Positions 8,318 to 16,381 of a stretch of DNA of 34,620 bases are shown piece after piece. The DNA is from Aalborg-AAW-1 sp964458335. GTDB taxonomy: Bacteria > Patescibacteriota > Gracilibacteria > Absconditabacterales > Absconditicoccaceae. The notes under the pieces were generated by a model. It did not search any database. It saw nothing but the letters and a program-made list of their open reading frames with translations, and was not told where the DNA came from. The number at the start of each line of letters is the position of its first letter. Position 1 is the first letter of the stretch. A program made the position numbers and the translations under genes. Location: positions 1-34,620 of the forward strand of contig CAYWIJ010000013.1 in NCBI GenBank assembly GCA_964458335.1, written 5' to 3'.

Positions 8318-9184
8318 TTACAACCCTGAAAGGAAAGCGACATAGTTATCGTCGCCGCTGTAGACATCGAATCAGCAAGAGTAGCCATTACAACAGAGAA
8401 ACTCGACATATCATTTATTTGTGATATTCAATGTAATCCTTCCTTCAAATCCTGTAATATTTCTAAATATCTGTAAGAGACCTTGTGATTTTGCTGAATT
8501 TCATTCGAAAAAATAATAATCAATAGTCGATGGGATGCCCATAGCTTTTGCAAATTCTCAGAGGAGTTCGTATACTTTGTCTGGGCTAAGTTTATTCATT
8601 CCTGTTTCTGTTTGAAACTTGTCGTACTGATTTTTACCATCTTCACTCACTATATCCATAGTATAGCCTGCATTCTTATTTTTCATATCTGCAAAAGTAA
8701 ATTCATTACTTTTTGGGAACGAAAATGGTATACCATTGATCATATGTTTTTCTCTACCATTACCTAGAGATTCTCTGGTGTAGTTGAGTTTAGAACATAC
8801 TTCTCTCACTTGTTTATCTGTATTATATTTCTTATTGTATATTTTATTTCTACCTATCGCTTCTTGTATCAGTTCTTCATTCATGCCAAGATGTTCTGAT
8901 GATTCTGAAGTCTTTTGTGATTGATATTGTTTATATTCAGGATATAAAGATCATTTTACGTTTTCTATCACTGATTCTTCTACTCATTGGTTTTCTAATT
9001 TCTTCAAAATATCTATCTTATTTCTATTCTGTTCGAGAGAAGCTGTCTTTTTATTTTCATCTTTTTTATAGCTACGATTAGTTTTCAAAGCATCGATCAG
9101 CTCCTGTTTTTCATTATGAGAAAATATGCCCTTATCAAGGTTTCTAATAGTGTTTGATTGAGGATTTAGTCTGTTTACTGTCAT
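8318..9184 (-). CDS. DGR target (variable) protein
   Basis: Read with TGA as Gly, ATG 9184 to TAA 8318-8320 gives 288 aa; five TGA codons are read through. Residues 1-200 are hydrophilic, Lys/Asn/Glu-rich and mostly helical, with no signal peptide or membrane segment. The last 28 or so residues (about 260-287) are encoded by the variable repeat and contain aromatic and small residues (Y-S-C-G-F-D-V-Y-S-G-D-D-N-Y) where the template encodes mostly Asn/Asp, ending V-A-F-L-S-G-L. Placement of a variable repeat at the extreme C-terminus is the rule for DGR targets, where it usually forms the binding surface of a C-type-lectin-like or Ig-like fold. I cannot recognise the fold here. All 14 changed codons are non-synonymous. 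It has its own promoter and terminator. Confidence 0.85.
8324..8407 (-). repeat. DGR variable repeat (VR)
   Basis: Partner of the template repeat at 7889-7972. The 17 substitutions, all at template adenines, include A to G, A to T and A to C. It covers the last coding residues of the target gene and stops 3 nt before the stop codon. Confidence 0.93.
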
Positions 9185-9229
9185 TTTAATAAAGAAATTT
9201 AGTAAAATATATCAGAGTTGATACATATA

Positions 9230-9257
9230 TATATACTCATTTTATATATTTTGTCAA
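9230..9257 (-). promoter_or_regulatory. Promoter of the DGR target gene
   Basis: Minus strand TTGACA (9257-9252), 16-nt spacer, TATATA (9235-9230). The start codon at 9184 lies about 40 nt downstream of the expected transcription start. Confidence 0.6.
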
Positions 9258-9423
9258 TATTTTTATGTGTTTTGTGCTATAGGATGGTTAGCAACGAGGA
9301 ACACATTAATATAGTCCTTTATCTTTTCCTCTTGTTTTCCCCCCAAAAAAATCTATACATTAAGTCCATGAACATATCTCATAGCATCAGAATACTATGA
9401 TATCAATTCTCACTATATGGAGG

Positions 9424-9448
9424 AGTCGGTCTTTCACCGACTTTTTTT
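9424..9448 (+). terminator. Strong intrinsic terminator ahead of pyrG
   Basis: agtcggt (9424-9430), 5-nt loop, accgact (9436-9442), then a T-run to 9448. No convincing + strand gene precedes it (9185-9423 holds the target promoter and AT-rich DNA). It lies 61 nt before the pyrG start, so it could end a short leader RNA or act as an attenuator. Confidence 0.75.
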
Positions 9449-9468
9449 GTAGACTCAAAATCAAATAC

Positions 9469-9503
9469 CTTATGACATTATAAACTTTATAACCTTATAA
9501 ACT
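9469..9503. repeat. Degenerate 7-bp periodic repeat island
   Basis: ccttatg/acattat/aaacttt/ataacct/tataaac directly upstream of the pyrG start. Confidence 0.55.
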
Positions 9504-9509
9504 TCTCTC

Positions 9510-11240
9510 ATGAAAATAATCTGCATCACTGGTTGAGTCCTCTCAGGTATTGGAAAATGAATCACAGGAGCAAGTATTGGAGCTATTCTCAAGTCTGGAT
9601 GATATCACATTTTTATGCAAAAATTTGATGGATATCTTAATATTGATCCTGGCACGATGAATCCTCTAGAACATGGAGAAGTGTTTGTAACAGAAGATGG
9701 AGCAGAAACAGATTTAGATATTGGACATTATGAAAGATTTATTGATGTAAATCTTACGAAAGACTCAAGCTGGACAACAGGAAAAATCTATCAAGAAGTT
9801 TTTGAGAAAGAAAGAAAAGGAGAATATCTCTGACAGACAGTGCAAGTTGTATCACACGTCACTCAACTTGTCAAAGATAAAATTAAAGAATGATGGTTAA
9901 AAAATAATGCTGACCTATCACTTATAGAAATAGGAGGAACAGTCGGTGACATGGAAAATGAATATCTTATAGAAGCAGTAAGACAACTCAGACATGAACT
10001 TGGATCTGAAAATGTTGTTTTTGTACATCTTGTGTATCTCCCCTATCTATGAGCAAGCAAAGAACTCAAGACCAAACCAGCACAAAATTCTGTGAGAGAT
10101 CTTATGGCAAGAGGAATTGATCCAGATATCTTAGTAGTAAGAGCTGATATGCCTATCCATGAAAATATCATTACAAAACTTTCTACCATGTGTTGAATAG
10201 AAAAATCTTGTATTATACCATCAGCTACCGTCCATTCAATTTATGAAGTTCCTCTGAATTATAATCATTATGGTGTAGGACACAGAATAGTAGAGAAATT
10301 ACAGTTACCACATCATAATTTTGATCTTTCTCAACGAGAACAACTTCATCACCATATCTCTACAGCAACACAAGAGAAGACTATAGCTATGGTTGGAAAA
10401 TATGTGAATCTTGAAGATGCCTACTATTCTCTCAACGAATGACTAAAAGTTGCTTGATATTGGAACAATACTAAAGTCACTATTAAATTTATTGATGCTG
10501 AGAAAGTCGAACAAGAAGGAGTAAGCATCTTACAGCACTATGACGGGATATGTATTCCTTGAGGTTTTGGTACAAGAGGAATTGAATGAATGATTTTAGC
10601 AACACAATATGCCAGAGAACATAACATACCTTTTCTATGAATTTGTCTGGGTTCTCAAATAATGGCCATCGAATTTGCAAGAAATATACTCTGATATAGT
10701 GATGCAACGAGCCAAGAATTTGATGAACATAAGAAGAGTCGTAACCATATCATTCATATTATGGAGACACAAAAAAATATTTCTGACAAATGATGAACGA
10801 TGAGACTTGGAAGTTATGAATGTATCCTCACTCCCTGATCTCAAGCAGAACACATATATACCAATACTGTCATTGCGTCTCTTACTGGAGGGAACGACAG
10901 GAGGAGGAACGACAAAGCAATCCATTCAACTATGGATCGCCACGCTCCCCTCATAAATTCGGGTAAAAGGTCGCTCGCGATGACAACTGAAAGACATCGT
11001 CATCGCTACGAATTTAACAACATCTATAGAGAAGAATTTGAACAACATTGATTTCATATTTCAGGAACGAGTGAGAATGCAAATCTTGTAGAAATCGTTG
11101 AACTCTCAAACCACCCCTTTATGATAGCTACCCAAGCACATCCTGAATTCAAATCTAGACCACTCCATCCTCATCCTCTTTTTATGGGACTTCTACAAGC
11201 AATGAATAAGAATAATGAGAAATCAGCAGTTATCAATTAG
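9510..11240 (+). CDS. pyrG: CTP synthase with in-frame repeat insertion
   Basis: CTP synthase aminates UTP to CTP with ATP and glutamine. ATG 9510 to TAG 11238-11240 gives 576 aa with many TGA codons read as Gly. The N-terminal synthetase domain starts M-K-I-I-C-I-T-G-G-V-L-S-G-I-G-K-G, the family's nucleotide-binding start, with TGA as Gly9 and Gly17. The amidotransferase domain has G-I-C-L-G-S-Q with the nucleophile at Cys379, the same number as in E. coli. The catalytic His and Glu (A-H-P-E-F) are at 544 and 546 versus 515 and 517 in E. coli. The net 29 extra residues lie just before E-R-H-R-H-R-Y-E (residue 494) and are encoded by a palindromic repeat (10869-10984). The catalytic residues are intact, so the enzyme is probably active. 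Upstream is a terminator that might attenuate expression. Confidence 0.96.
10869..10984 (+). repeat. Dispersed palindromic element, copy 5 (inside pyrG)
   Basis: Outer arms gtcattgcg and cgcgatgac and inner arms gcaatccat and atggatcgc (loop tcaact) form a long imperfect inverted repeat. It is in frame with pyrG, adding an Arg/Asn/Ser-rich loop. Confidence 0.8.
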
Positions 11241-11250
11241 CAATTCATTA

Positions 11251-11303
11251 CTTCTTATTCTTAACTTTAAACTTTACACTCTCGACCTTACACCTTTAAC
11301 TTA
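11251..11303. repeat. Degenerate 7-bp periodic repeat island
   Basis: Heptamers attctta/actttaa/actttac/actctcg/accttac lie between the convergent pyrG and cotransporter genes and reach the latter's stop codon. Confidence 0.55.
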
Positions 11304-12945
11304 TCCTACTCAACGTTTCTATTCTATCAGGAGTTGCAATTTCTCCATAATATGATACTGCTTTCAGAATTGCTTCACTAGACAGTAAGATAGAACGATT
11401 GATCTTAATAAGCTGTGACCATGCATGATTATTTTCTCTATCATCATTATAACGAGCAATACTCATACGGATATCTTTCATAAAACGATTGTCATCTAAT
11501 TCAAGTTCTTGTGCAATCACATCTACTTTTTTTACTAATACGACACTCGTACGACCATCAAACAATGTTTCGATAACTTCAGTCAGACCAACTAATTTTT
11601 CACTAAAGGTATCAATATAATTCTTAATGAATGCTGTAGGTCTCTGTTGTAACGTATAATAGTGAAGTGAAATATCTTTAAGTTGTTTGATAGCATTCAG
11701 ATATTCTACAGCAACAAGTTGATAAGCTTCTAATTGTTCTAACTGTTGTTTCGTGGCATCTTCAGGATTATATACTAATACTAAACTAATCCATTCTTCT
11801 AAATCTTTCTTCGTCTCAGTATAGTGATCAATAAGAGCTGTAGCATCAGCATGATTTTTATCCGTCATCGTTGTAATAAGACCAACTACATCTTGAGCAA
11901 AATCTTTGAGATCAATTTTCATCCACGAAAGATATTCTTCTGGTAAATCAGTAATACGTTGTTGAATAGCAAAAAGTTTGTCATCTTGTTTCCAGACCCA
12001 TCATTTTTTCTGAAGATAGGCGACATATTTTCTCACAAAAGGAGCAAATACTCAGACCCCTATCACGTTATAGATAGTATGGAAAGCAGCAATACCTATC
12101 ACTGGATCGTTGACTAATCAAACATATTGCATCACCCAATTCACTGGGTGCAAGAGAAACAACATCAATATCATAGTCAAGGCATTGAAAATAAGATGAG
12201 TAGCGGCGATAATTCTTTTTGTCACTTGAGTTTTGTCGCTTCAGAAAAATCATATCAAAAACGTAGAGATTGCTGATCCAAAATTTGCTCCAATAATAAT
12301 ACCCAAAGCAATATCAAAGGTTATAATTCCACTGGATAATGCTGTAAGAGTAAGCATACTAGAACCAGTACTCGTTTGAAGCACTACCGTCATTATAGCA
12401 CCAATCACGATACTTTTGAATAATCCAATACCACTATTAGCTAACGAAAAACTCGATGAAAGGACATCAACACTCTCTTTCATATATCCTAAACCAAGAA
12501 ATAACAATCCAAATCCTAAGATAAATTTTGCAAGTACTTGCACTTTTTTATAACGATTCCCCGCAAAAAGCAATAATCCTCCTACCGCAATGATAGGCAA
12601 CGTCAGTGCTTCTATATCAAGTTTAAATCCAAGCAAAGCAATAAGCCATGGTGTCATCGTTGATCCAATATTTGCCCCTAATACAATTCCAATACCTTGC
12701 GTAAGATTCAAAATTCCAGCACCAATAAATCCAAGCATAAGCATAATTACCACCATACTACTTTGGAGAATTGCTGTAGAAACTCACCCAATCAGTATAC
12801 TTCTCCTCAATCATCCAGCATACTTTTGAATAGATTGTTTGATACTATTTCCAAATGCGGTACGCACTGTTTCTTCAAAAAACATCATACCAAACATAAA
12901 CAAAGCCATCCCAGCTATCAGTTTTGCTATCATATTGAAATCCAT
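11296..12945 (-). CDS. Na/Pi cotransporter family protein with PhoU-like tail
   Basis: ATG 12945 to TAA 11296-11298 encodes 549 aa with TGA as Gly. Residues about 1-330 are membrane helices and contain the two inverted family motifs: A-I-L-Q-S-S followed by G-A-N-I-G-S-T, and V-L-Q-T-S-T-G-S-S followed by G-A-N-F-G-S. These QSS/QTS repeats define the PF02690 (NptA-type) transporters of phosphate with sodium. From about residue 340 the protein is helical and hydrophilic, like the PhoU-type domain often fused to this family. The expected role is inner-membrane phosphate (or related anion) uptake or export driven by sodium; the substrate is not shown by the sequence. It is a single gene facing away from the LapA-like gene and convergent with pyrG. 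Confidence 0.9.
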
Positions 12946-13119
12946 CGTACTCTATCAAAGTATAAAAATGAGTATACTGAGTATATAAGAAATCATTAAA
13001 TCCCACAAATAACAATCAAAATTCTGACACAATACTACTGACAGATAGTATTTTCAGGATGTAATACCCTATAAAGGTCAGAATTATCAGTTTTTATAAC
13101 CATAATTGTCGTAATTCTC

Positions 13120-13148
13120 TTGACTATACACAAAATATTTTCTATAAT
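13120..13148 (+). promoter_or_regulatory. Sigma70-type promoter of the LapA-like gene
   Basis: TTGACT (13120-13125), 17-nt spacer, TATAAT (13143-13148). It shows that translation starts at ATG 13180, not at the in-frame TTG at 13120, which is part of the -35 box. Confidence 0.8.
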
Positions 13149-13179
13149 GAGGTACTATTTTATTTTGTCTCATACACAC

Positions 13180-13662
13180 ATGAAAAAAACTACATCAACT
13201 GCTAGAAAAGTTGTCAATGTCATTGTTATTATCCTTGTACTTATTCTCCTCCTTCAAAATCTCTCTCTCGTAAGTGTTGGATTCCTTCTCTTTAGCCTTA
13301 AACTTCCTCTTATCATCGTGATGGCAGGTCTCTTTATTGCTGGATGGTTCGTATCGAAAGCATTTGGTGGTGAGTTTGACTATGAAGCTATGAAAAAGAA
13401 ATATGAAGAGATGGAAAATTCACTTGAAAAAGCAGTCGATAAAGGATTAGAAGAAGGTAAAAAAGCTGTTAGCAAAGTAAAAGATGCTGCAGAAGACCTT
13501 AAAGAAGGTGGTGAAGAAGTAGTTGAGAAGGCGAAAGATGTCGCAGAAGACGCTAAAAAAACTGTTACAAAAGCAGTCAATAATGTAAAAACAACAACAA
13601 GAGCTACTACTAAACCAGCCGCTAAAAAACCAACAACAAGAAGAACTACAACCAAGAAATAA
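13180..13662 (+). CDS. LapA/DUF1049-like membrane protein with Lys/Thr-rich tail
   Basis: 160 aa from ATG 13180 to TAA 13660-13662, no TGA codons. Residues about 10-60 form two membrane helices with a short hairpin, in the pattern of the LapA (DUF1049) domain: V-I-V-I-I-L-V-L-I-L-L-L-Q-N, then the S-V-G-F-L-L-F-S-L-K-L-P turn and a second helix. Residues 68-130 are charged and amphipathic with Ala/Lys/Glu heptads (V-K-D-A-A-E-D-L-K type), resembling YtxH-like or LEA-like coiled coils. The last 35 residues are Thr/Lys/Arg/Pro/Ala-rich, like a histone H1 tail, and would face the cytoplasm if both helices form a hairpin. LapA domain proteins act in envelope assembly in other bacteria. The tail suggests nucleic-acid or phospholipid contact, which is inference. 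A clear promoter and terminator make it monocistronic. Confidence 0.75.
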   Translation: MKKTTSTARKVVNVIVIILVLILLLQNLSLVSVGFLLFSLKLPLIIVMAGLFIAGWFVSKAFGGEFDYEAMKKKYEEMENSLEKAVDKGLEEGKKAVSKVKDAAEDLKEGGEEVVEKAKDVAEDAKKTVTKAVNNVKTTTRATTKPAAKKPTTRRTTTKK

Positions 13663-13688
13663 TCATCCCAAATTTGAGATACAAAAAT

Positions 13689-13715
13689 AACCCTACTTAG
13701 CTGTTAGGGTTTTTC
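13689..13715 (+). terminator. Intrinsic terminator of the LapA-like gene
   Basis: Arms aacccta (13689-13695) and tagggtt (13705-13711) with a 9-nt loop and a following T-rich run. Confidence 0.75.
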
Positions 13716-13781
13716 TTTTCTCTTCAATAATAATTTATTTGAATAGCATAAAATACATTCAACATATAACTCATTACTTCG

Positions 13782-14312
13782 TTATGCTTGCTTATCTAGT
13801 TGAATATTAGCAATCACTTTTACTTCTTCTCCAAGCATCATACCTCCTGTTTCTAATGAAGAATTAAACGTAATACCAAAATCATTTCTAGCAATTTTTC
13901 CTGTAATCTCAAATCCTATTTTTTGTACACCATATGGAGAAACAGTTTCTCCTCCAAATTCTGCCTGTAATTCTACAGATTTTGTTATACCCTTCATAGT
14001 AAGATCGCCCACTAAAGTATACATATCATCACTAGATTTGATAAATGAAGTAGATACAAAAGTAATCAGTGGATTAGCCTCAGTACCAAAAAAGTCATCT
14101 CATCTTAAATGTTCATCACGAGCTGAGTTATTGGTATCAACGCTTTTTGGATCAATTTCAAATGATATTTGGGATCATTCGAAACCTTCTCCATCTTGGA
14201 TAAGTTGTCCAGAGAATGTTTTAAATGAACCTGTTACCGTAGAGATCACAAGGTGTTTGATTTTAAATTGCACATCAGAGTGTGCTTGATCAATAATCCA
14301 TGTTGTTGTCAT
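13782..14312 (-). CDS. YceI family protein
   Basis: ATG 14312 to TAA 13782-13784, 176 aa, with TGA read as Gly. It shows the YceI lipocalin-like barrel pattern from end to end: W-x-I-D-x-A-H-S-x-V-x-F-x-I-K-H at the N-terminus, then F-x-G, S-V-D-T-x-N-x-x-R-D-E-H-L-x-x-x-D-F-F, F-V-S-T, L-x-G-D-L-T-M-K-G-I-T-K, and R-x-D-F-G-I-T-F near the C-terminus. YceI proteins bind isoprenoid-like lipids. Most are periplasmic, but this one starts directly with MTTTWIID and has no signal peptide, so it would be cytosolic. It is full length for the family and monocistronic by position. Confidence 0.92.
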
Positions 14313-14468
14313 ATAGTATAATGATAAGAGATAAAACTTCTTATAGTATAACTATTATAATTTCAAAATCAACATCTTGTTGTATTTTTAAAGTAAATTG
14401 TATAGATAAAGTGATATAATATTTTTTATAAAAAAACATCCTGTAAAGTTCCTTACAGAATGTTTTAT

Positions 14469-14541
14469 TGGGTCCAGAGGGATTCGAACCCTCGACCAGC
14501 GGCTTAAAAGGCCGTTGCTCTACCGACTGAGCTATAGACCC
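14469..14541 (-). tRNA. tRNA-Lys (UUU anticodon)
   Basis: The 73-nt minus-strand gene folds as a standard cloverleaf: acceptor GGGTCTA/TGGACCC, D-arm GCTC...GAGC, anticodon loop CTTTTAA (UUU), T-arm GAGGG-TTCGAAT-CCCTC, discriminator A. The outermost anticodon-stem pair is A-C. The CCA end is not encoded. Confidence 0.95.
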
Positions 14542-14593
14542 AACAAGAAGTTGGTAATAGATATTGATGTTATGATTGTTATTGATAGTAAGC

Positions 14594-14631
14594 TCAGTTC
14601 GGATATCTACCTTCCTGAGCTATAGACCCAC
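14594..14631 (-). pseudogene. tRNA 5'-fragment
   Basis: Minus strand TGGGTCTATAGCTCAG repeats the first 16 nt of the neighbouring tRNA-Lys exactly, then continues GAAGGTAG before diverging. No anticodon or T-arm follows. It looks like a truncated duplicate. Confidence 0.6.
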
Positions 14632-14650
14632 AAAATAGTATAAAGTGGAA

Positions 14651-14738
14651 AGGTTTATAAGGTTATAAAGTAGAAGATAAGGTTTGTAATGGATAAGATC
14701 ACCTTATAAACTTTACAAACCTTATAGCTTTATGAACT
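14651..14738. repeat. Long degenerate 7-bp periodic repeat island
   Basis: About twelve heptamers (aaggttt/ataaggt/tataaag/... /ttacaaa/ccttata) span the gap between the tRNA fragment and bL28. The two ends are partly complementary and could fold as a hairpin in the bL28 3' region. Confidence 0.55.
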
Positions 14739-14739
14739 A

Positions 14740-14931
14740 CTATTGAGTAAATCCTCTCATTTTTTTATATGCTTTTGCAGAGATTTTTACTGGTACTTTA
14801 ATACCATCTCCAAGATCAAGTTTTACTTTCAGAAGATTAACTTTAAATTGTCTTTTGCTTTGTCTCATTGAGTGAGATCTCTTTGCTCCAGATCCTGTTT
14901 TCTTACCAGTAAACATACATACTCTAGACAT
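14740..14931 (-). CDS. rpmB: Ribosomal protein bL28
   Basis: 63 aa from ATG 14931. An upstream in-frame ATG at 14940 would add MQI, but the family starts M-S-R-V-C. The sequence shows S-R-V-C-M-F-T-G-K-K-T-G-S-G, a basic S-H-S-M-R-Q-S-K-R middle and the V-K-I-S-A-K-A-Y-K-K-M C-terminus typical of L28. It is a component of the 50S subunit. It is the last protein gene of the minus-strand ribosomal cluster. No TGA codons are used, in line with other highly expressed genes here. Confidence 0.9.
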   Translation of the reverse strand: MSRVCMFTGKKTGSGAKRSHSMRQSKRQFKVNLLKVKLDLGDGIKVPVKISAKAYKKMRGFTQ

Positions 14932-14980
14932 TATTTGCAAGGGATAATTGATAAAATTTATAGATTATGGGTGATAGAAA

Positions 14981-15589
14981 TTATTCAGCAACAGCTTCTG
15001 TACTTTCTCCTCCAGTAGTAATCGTATCTTCAGTTGATTCATTTGAGAATTCAACAGCAGTAGCCACTGCTTGTTCTGGATCATTTTCAATCTCAACATC
15101 TTTAGCAACTTTAAGGTCTTTGATAACAATTACGTCTTGGAGAGTCTTAATTTCACTCAAATTAACTTCAATATTTTTAGGTAATTTTGTTGGATCAGCT
15201 TTTACTGTTACGAAATCAAGAAGTTGTTCTACTCTACCAAGTTTATCTTTTTCTACAAGAGATTCACCTACATACACAAGCTCTACTTCAGCATGTACAG
15301 CTTGTCCTTTCACTACTCCAAGAAAATCTACATGAGAAAGAGCAGTAGTTACAGGATGAACTGATACTTCATGGATAAGTACAAGTTCATCAATACCTTC
15401 ACCTTTGATAGTAATAGGCGTAGATTTACCAGTTTCTCTATAGAGTTTGATAAATTCATTCTTAGCAAAGAATATAGAGATAGGTTCTTTAATATGTTTT
15501 GCATAGATGACAGCAGGAATTTGTCCATTTTTTCTATAAGCATTTACTTGCTTACCAGATACTGTACGAAGAGTTGCATTCAATTTCAT
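14981..15589 (-). CDS. rplY: Ribosomal protein bL25 (CTC/TL5 form)
   Basis: 202 aa from ATG 15589 to TAA 14981-14983 without TGA codons. The N-terminal 5S rRNA-binding domain is recognisable (M-K-L-N-A-x-x-R, G-K-x-x-x-A-Y-R-K-x-G-x-I-P-A-V-I-Y-A, V-x-H-V-D-F-L). It is followed by the longer beta C-terminal domain of the CTC/TL5 type (G-E-S-L-V-E-x-D-K-L-G, V-N-L-S-E-I-x-T-L-Q-D) and a short acidic Ser/Thr/Glu tail. The protein binds 5S rRNA in the 50S subunit. It lies 38 nt downstream of bL19 and upstream of bL28. Confidence 0.93.
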   Translation of the reverse strand: MKLNATLRTVSGKQVNAYRKNGQIPAVIYAKHIKEPISIFFAKNEFIKLYRETGKSTPITIKGEGIDELVLIHEVSVHPVTTALSHVDFLGVVKGQAVHAEVELVYVGESLVEKDKLGRVEQLLDFVTVKADPTKLPKNIEVNLSEIKTLQDVIVIKDLKVAKDVEIENDPEQAVATAVEFSNESTEDTITTGGESTEAVAE

Positions 15590-15627
15590 GAAAACACGAG
15601 AGGAAAATTATAAAGAGAAAAGAATTA

Positions 15628-16119
15628 TTATTCATTAGTAGCTTCAGGTACATCAGCTTGTTCAATAGTGACTGACTCTACTGATTCATCAACAATAACA
15701 GCTGGAACAGTAACTTCTTCAACTACAGGCACAACTTGAAGCGTGAGTAAATCCATATTTCTTCTGTCAGAAGTCATAAGACTTTTAAGTCTCGCTCCTT
15801 TACCTACTTTTGTCCTCAAGAAGTAAAGTTTAGATCTTCTTACTTTAAACTCATCAAGAAGAATAATTTTAGCGAACTTATCGAAACAGAGTGGGTAGAT
15901 TTTTTCAATCACAACACCAGAAGATACTCCTCTTACTAGGAATGTTCCATTTGGATGACTTGGATTTTTTACAGAGTATACCAAACATCTAAATTTCCAG
16001 TTTCTTTTGTTATCTCCTTCTCCAATAGTTTCATGGATTTCTAGGAGTTGTCCAACTTTCACTTGGATCTTTTTCATTCCAAAACTGTTATATACTGCTT
16101 GTAGTCTAGAAAAGTTCAT
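15628..16119 (-). CDS. rplS: Ribosomal protein bL19
   Basis: 163 aa from ATG 16119 to TAA 15628-15630. The core shows the L19 pattern: V-K-V-G-Q-L-L-E-I-H-E, then G-V-V-I-E-K-I-Y-P-L, and K-V-R-R-S-K-L-Y-F-L-R-x-K-V-G-K-G-A-R-L-K. The protein is longer than the usual 115-120 aa because of an acidic Val/Glu-rich tail of about 45 residues. It belongs to the 50S subunit near the 30S interface. The neighbouring trmD, rimM and rpsP genes that often accompany it elsewhere are absent. Confidence 0.9.
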   Translation of the reverse strand: MNFSRLQAVYNSFGMKKIQVKVGQLLEIHETIGEGDNKRNWKFRCLVYSVKNPSHPNGTFLVRGVSSGVVIEKIYPLCFDKFAKIILLDEFKVRRSKLYFLRTKVGKGARLKSLMTSDRRNMDLLTLQVVPVVEEVTVPAVIVDESVESVTIEQADVPEATNE

Positions 16120-16170
16120 TGAATTGTAAATGAGAGGGAATAAATATTGAGATGAAAAATACTACTATGA

Positions 16171-16347
16171 TTATGCAACAACTTTGTCTGTTGTCTTTTT
16201 AGAAGAAGGCGTTCTTGAGCTAGTAACTTTAGCTTTCCACTTTCTTTGTTGTTCGATGTTTCTTCTCATTTCCATAAGAATTACTTTTTCAACTCTTACA
16301 CGAGCTTTATTTAATTTCTTTTTCGCTCAAGTTTTTAATCTTGTCAT
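16171..16347 (-). CDS. Hypothetical small basic protein in the ribosomal cluster
   Basis: 58 aa from ATG 16347 to TAA 16171-16173, with one TGA (Gly7). It is Lys/Arg-rich: M-T-R-L-K-T-G-A-K-K-K-L-N-K-A-R-V-R, then a helical middle (M-E-M-R-R-N-I-E-Q-Q-R-K-W) and a Ser/Thr/Lys tail. It lies between the H1-like protein gene and bL19, with 34 nt to the former and about 50 nt to the latter, all on the same strand. Size, charge and position suggest an rRNA-binding or ribosome-associated protein. I cannot match it to a named ribosomal protein by eye; bL34, bS20 and bS21 do not fit. Confidence 0.6.
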
Positions 16348-16381
16348 AGGGGTAGAATGAATAATGATAAATGAAACCTGC

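Noticed and set aside
8194..8409. 71-codon minus-strand ORF overlapping the VR in another frame
   Set aside because: The target frame is continuous from 9184 through the VR with TGA as Gly and explains the codon pattern of the repeat; the other frame is a shadow.
9218..9400. Hydrophobic 60-codon plus-strand ORF ahead of pyrG
   Set aside because: It is an AT-rich, chance-like peptide that overlaps the DGR promoter on the other strand; no start signal or homology is seen.
13120..13179. N-terminal extension of the LapA-like protein
   Set aside because: The TTG start coincides with the -35 box of a near-perfect promoter, so the region is not translated.
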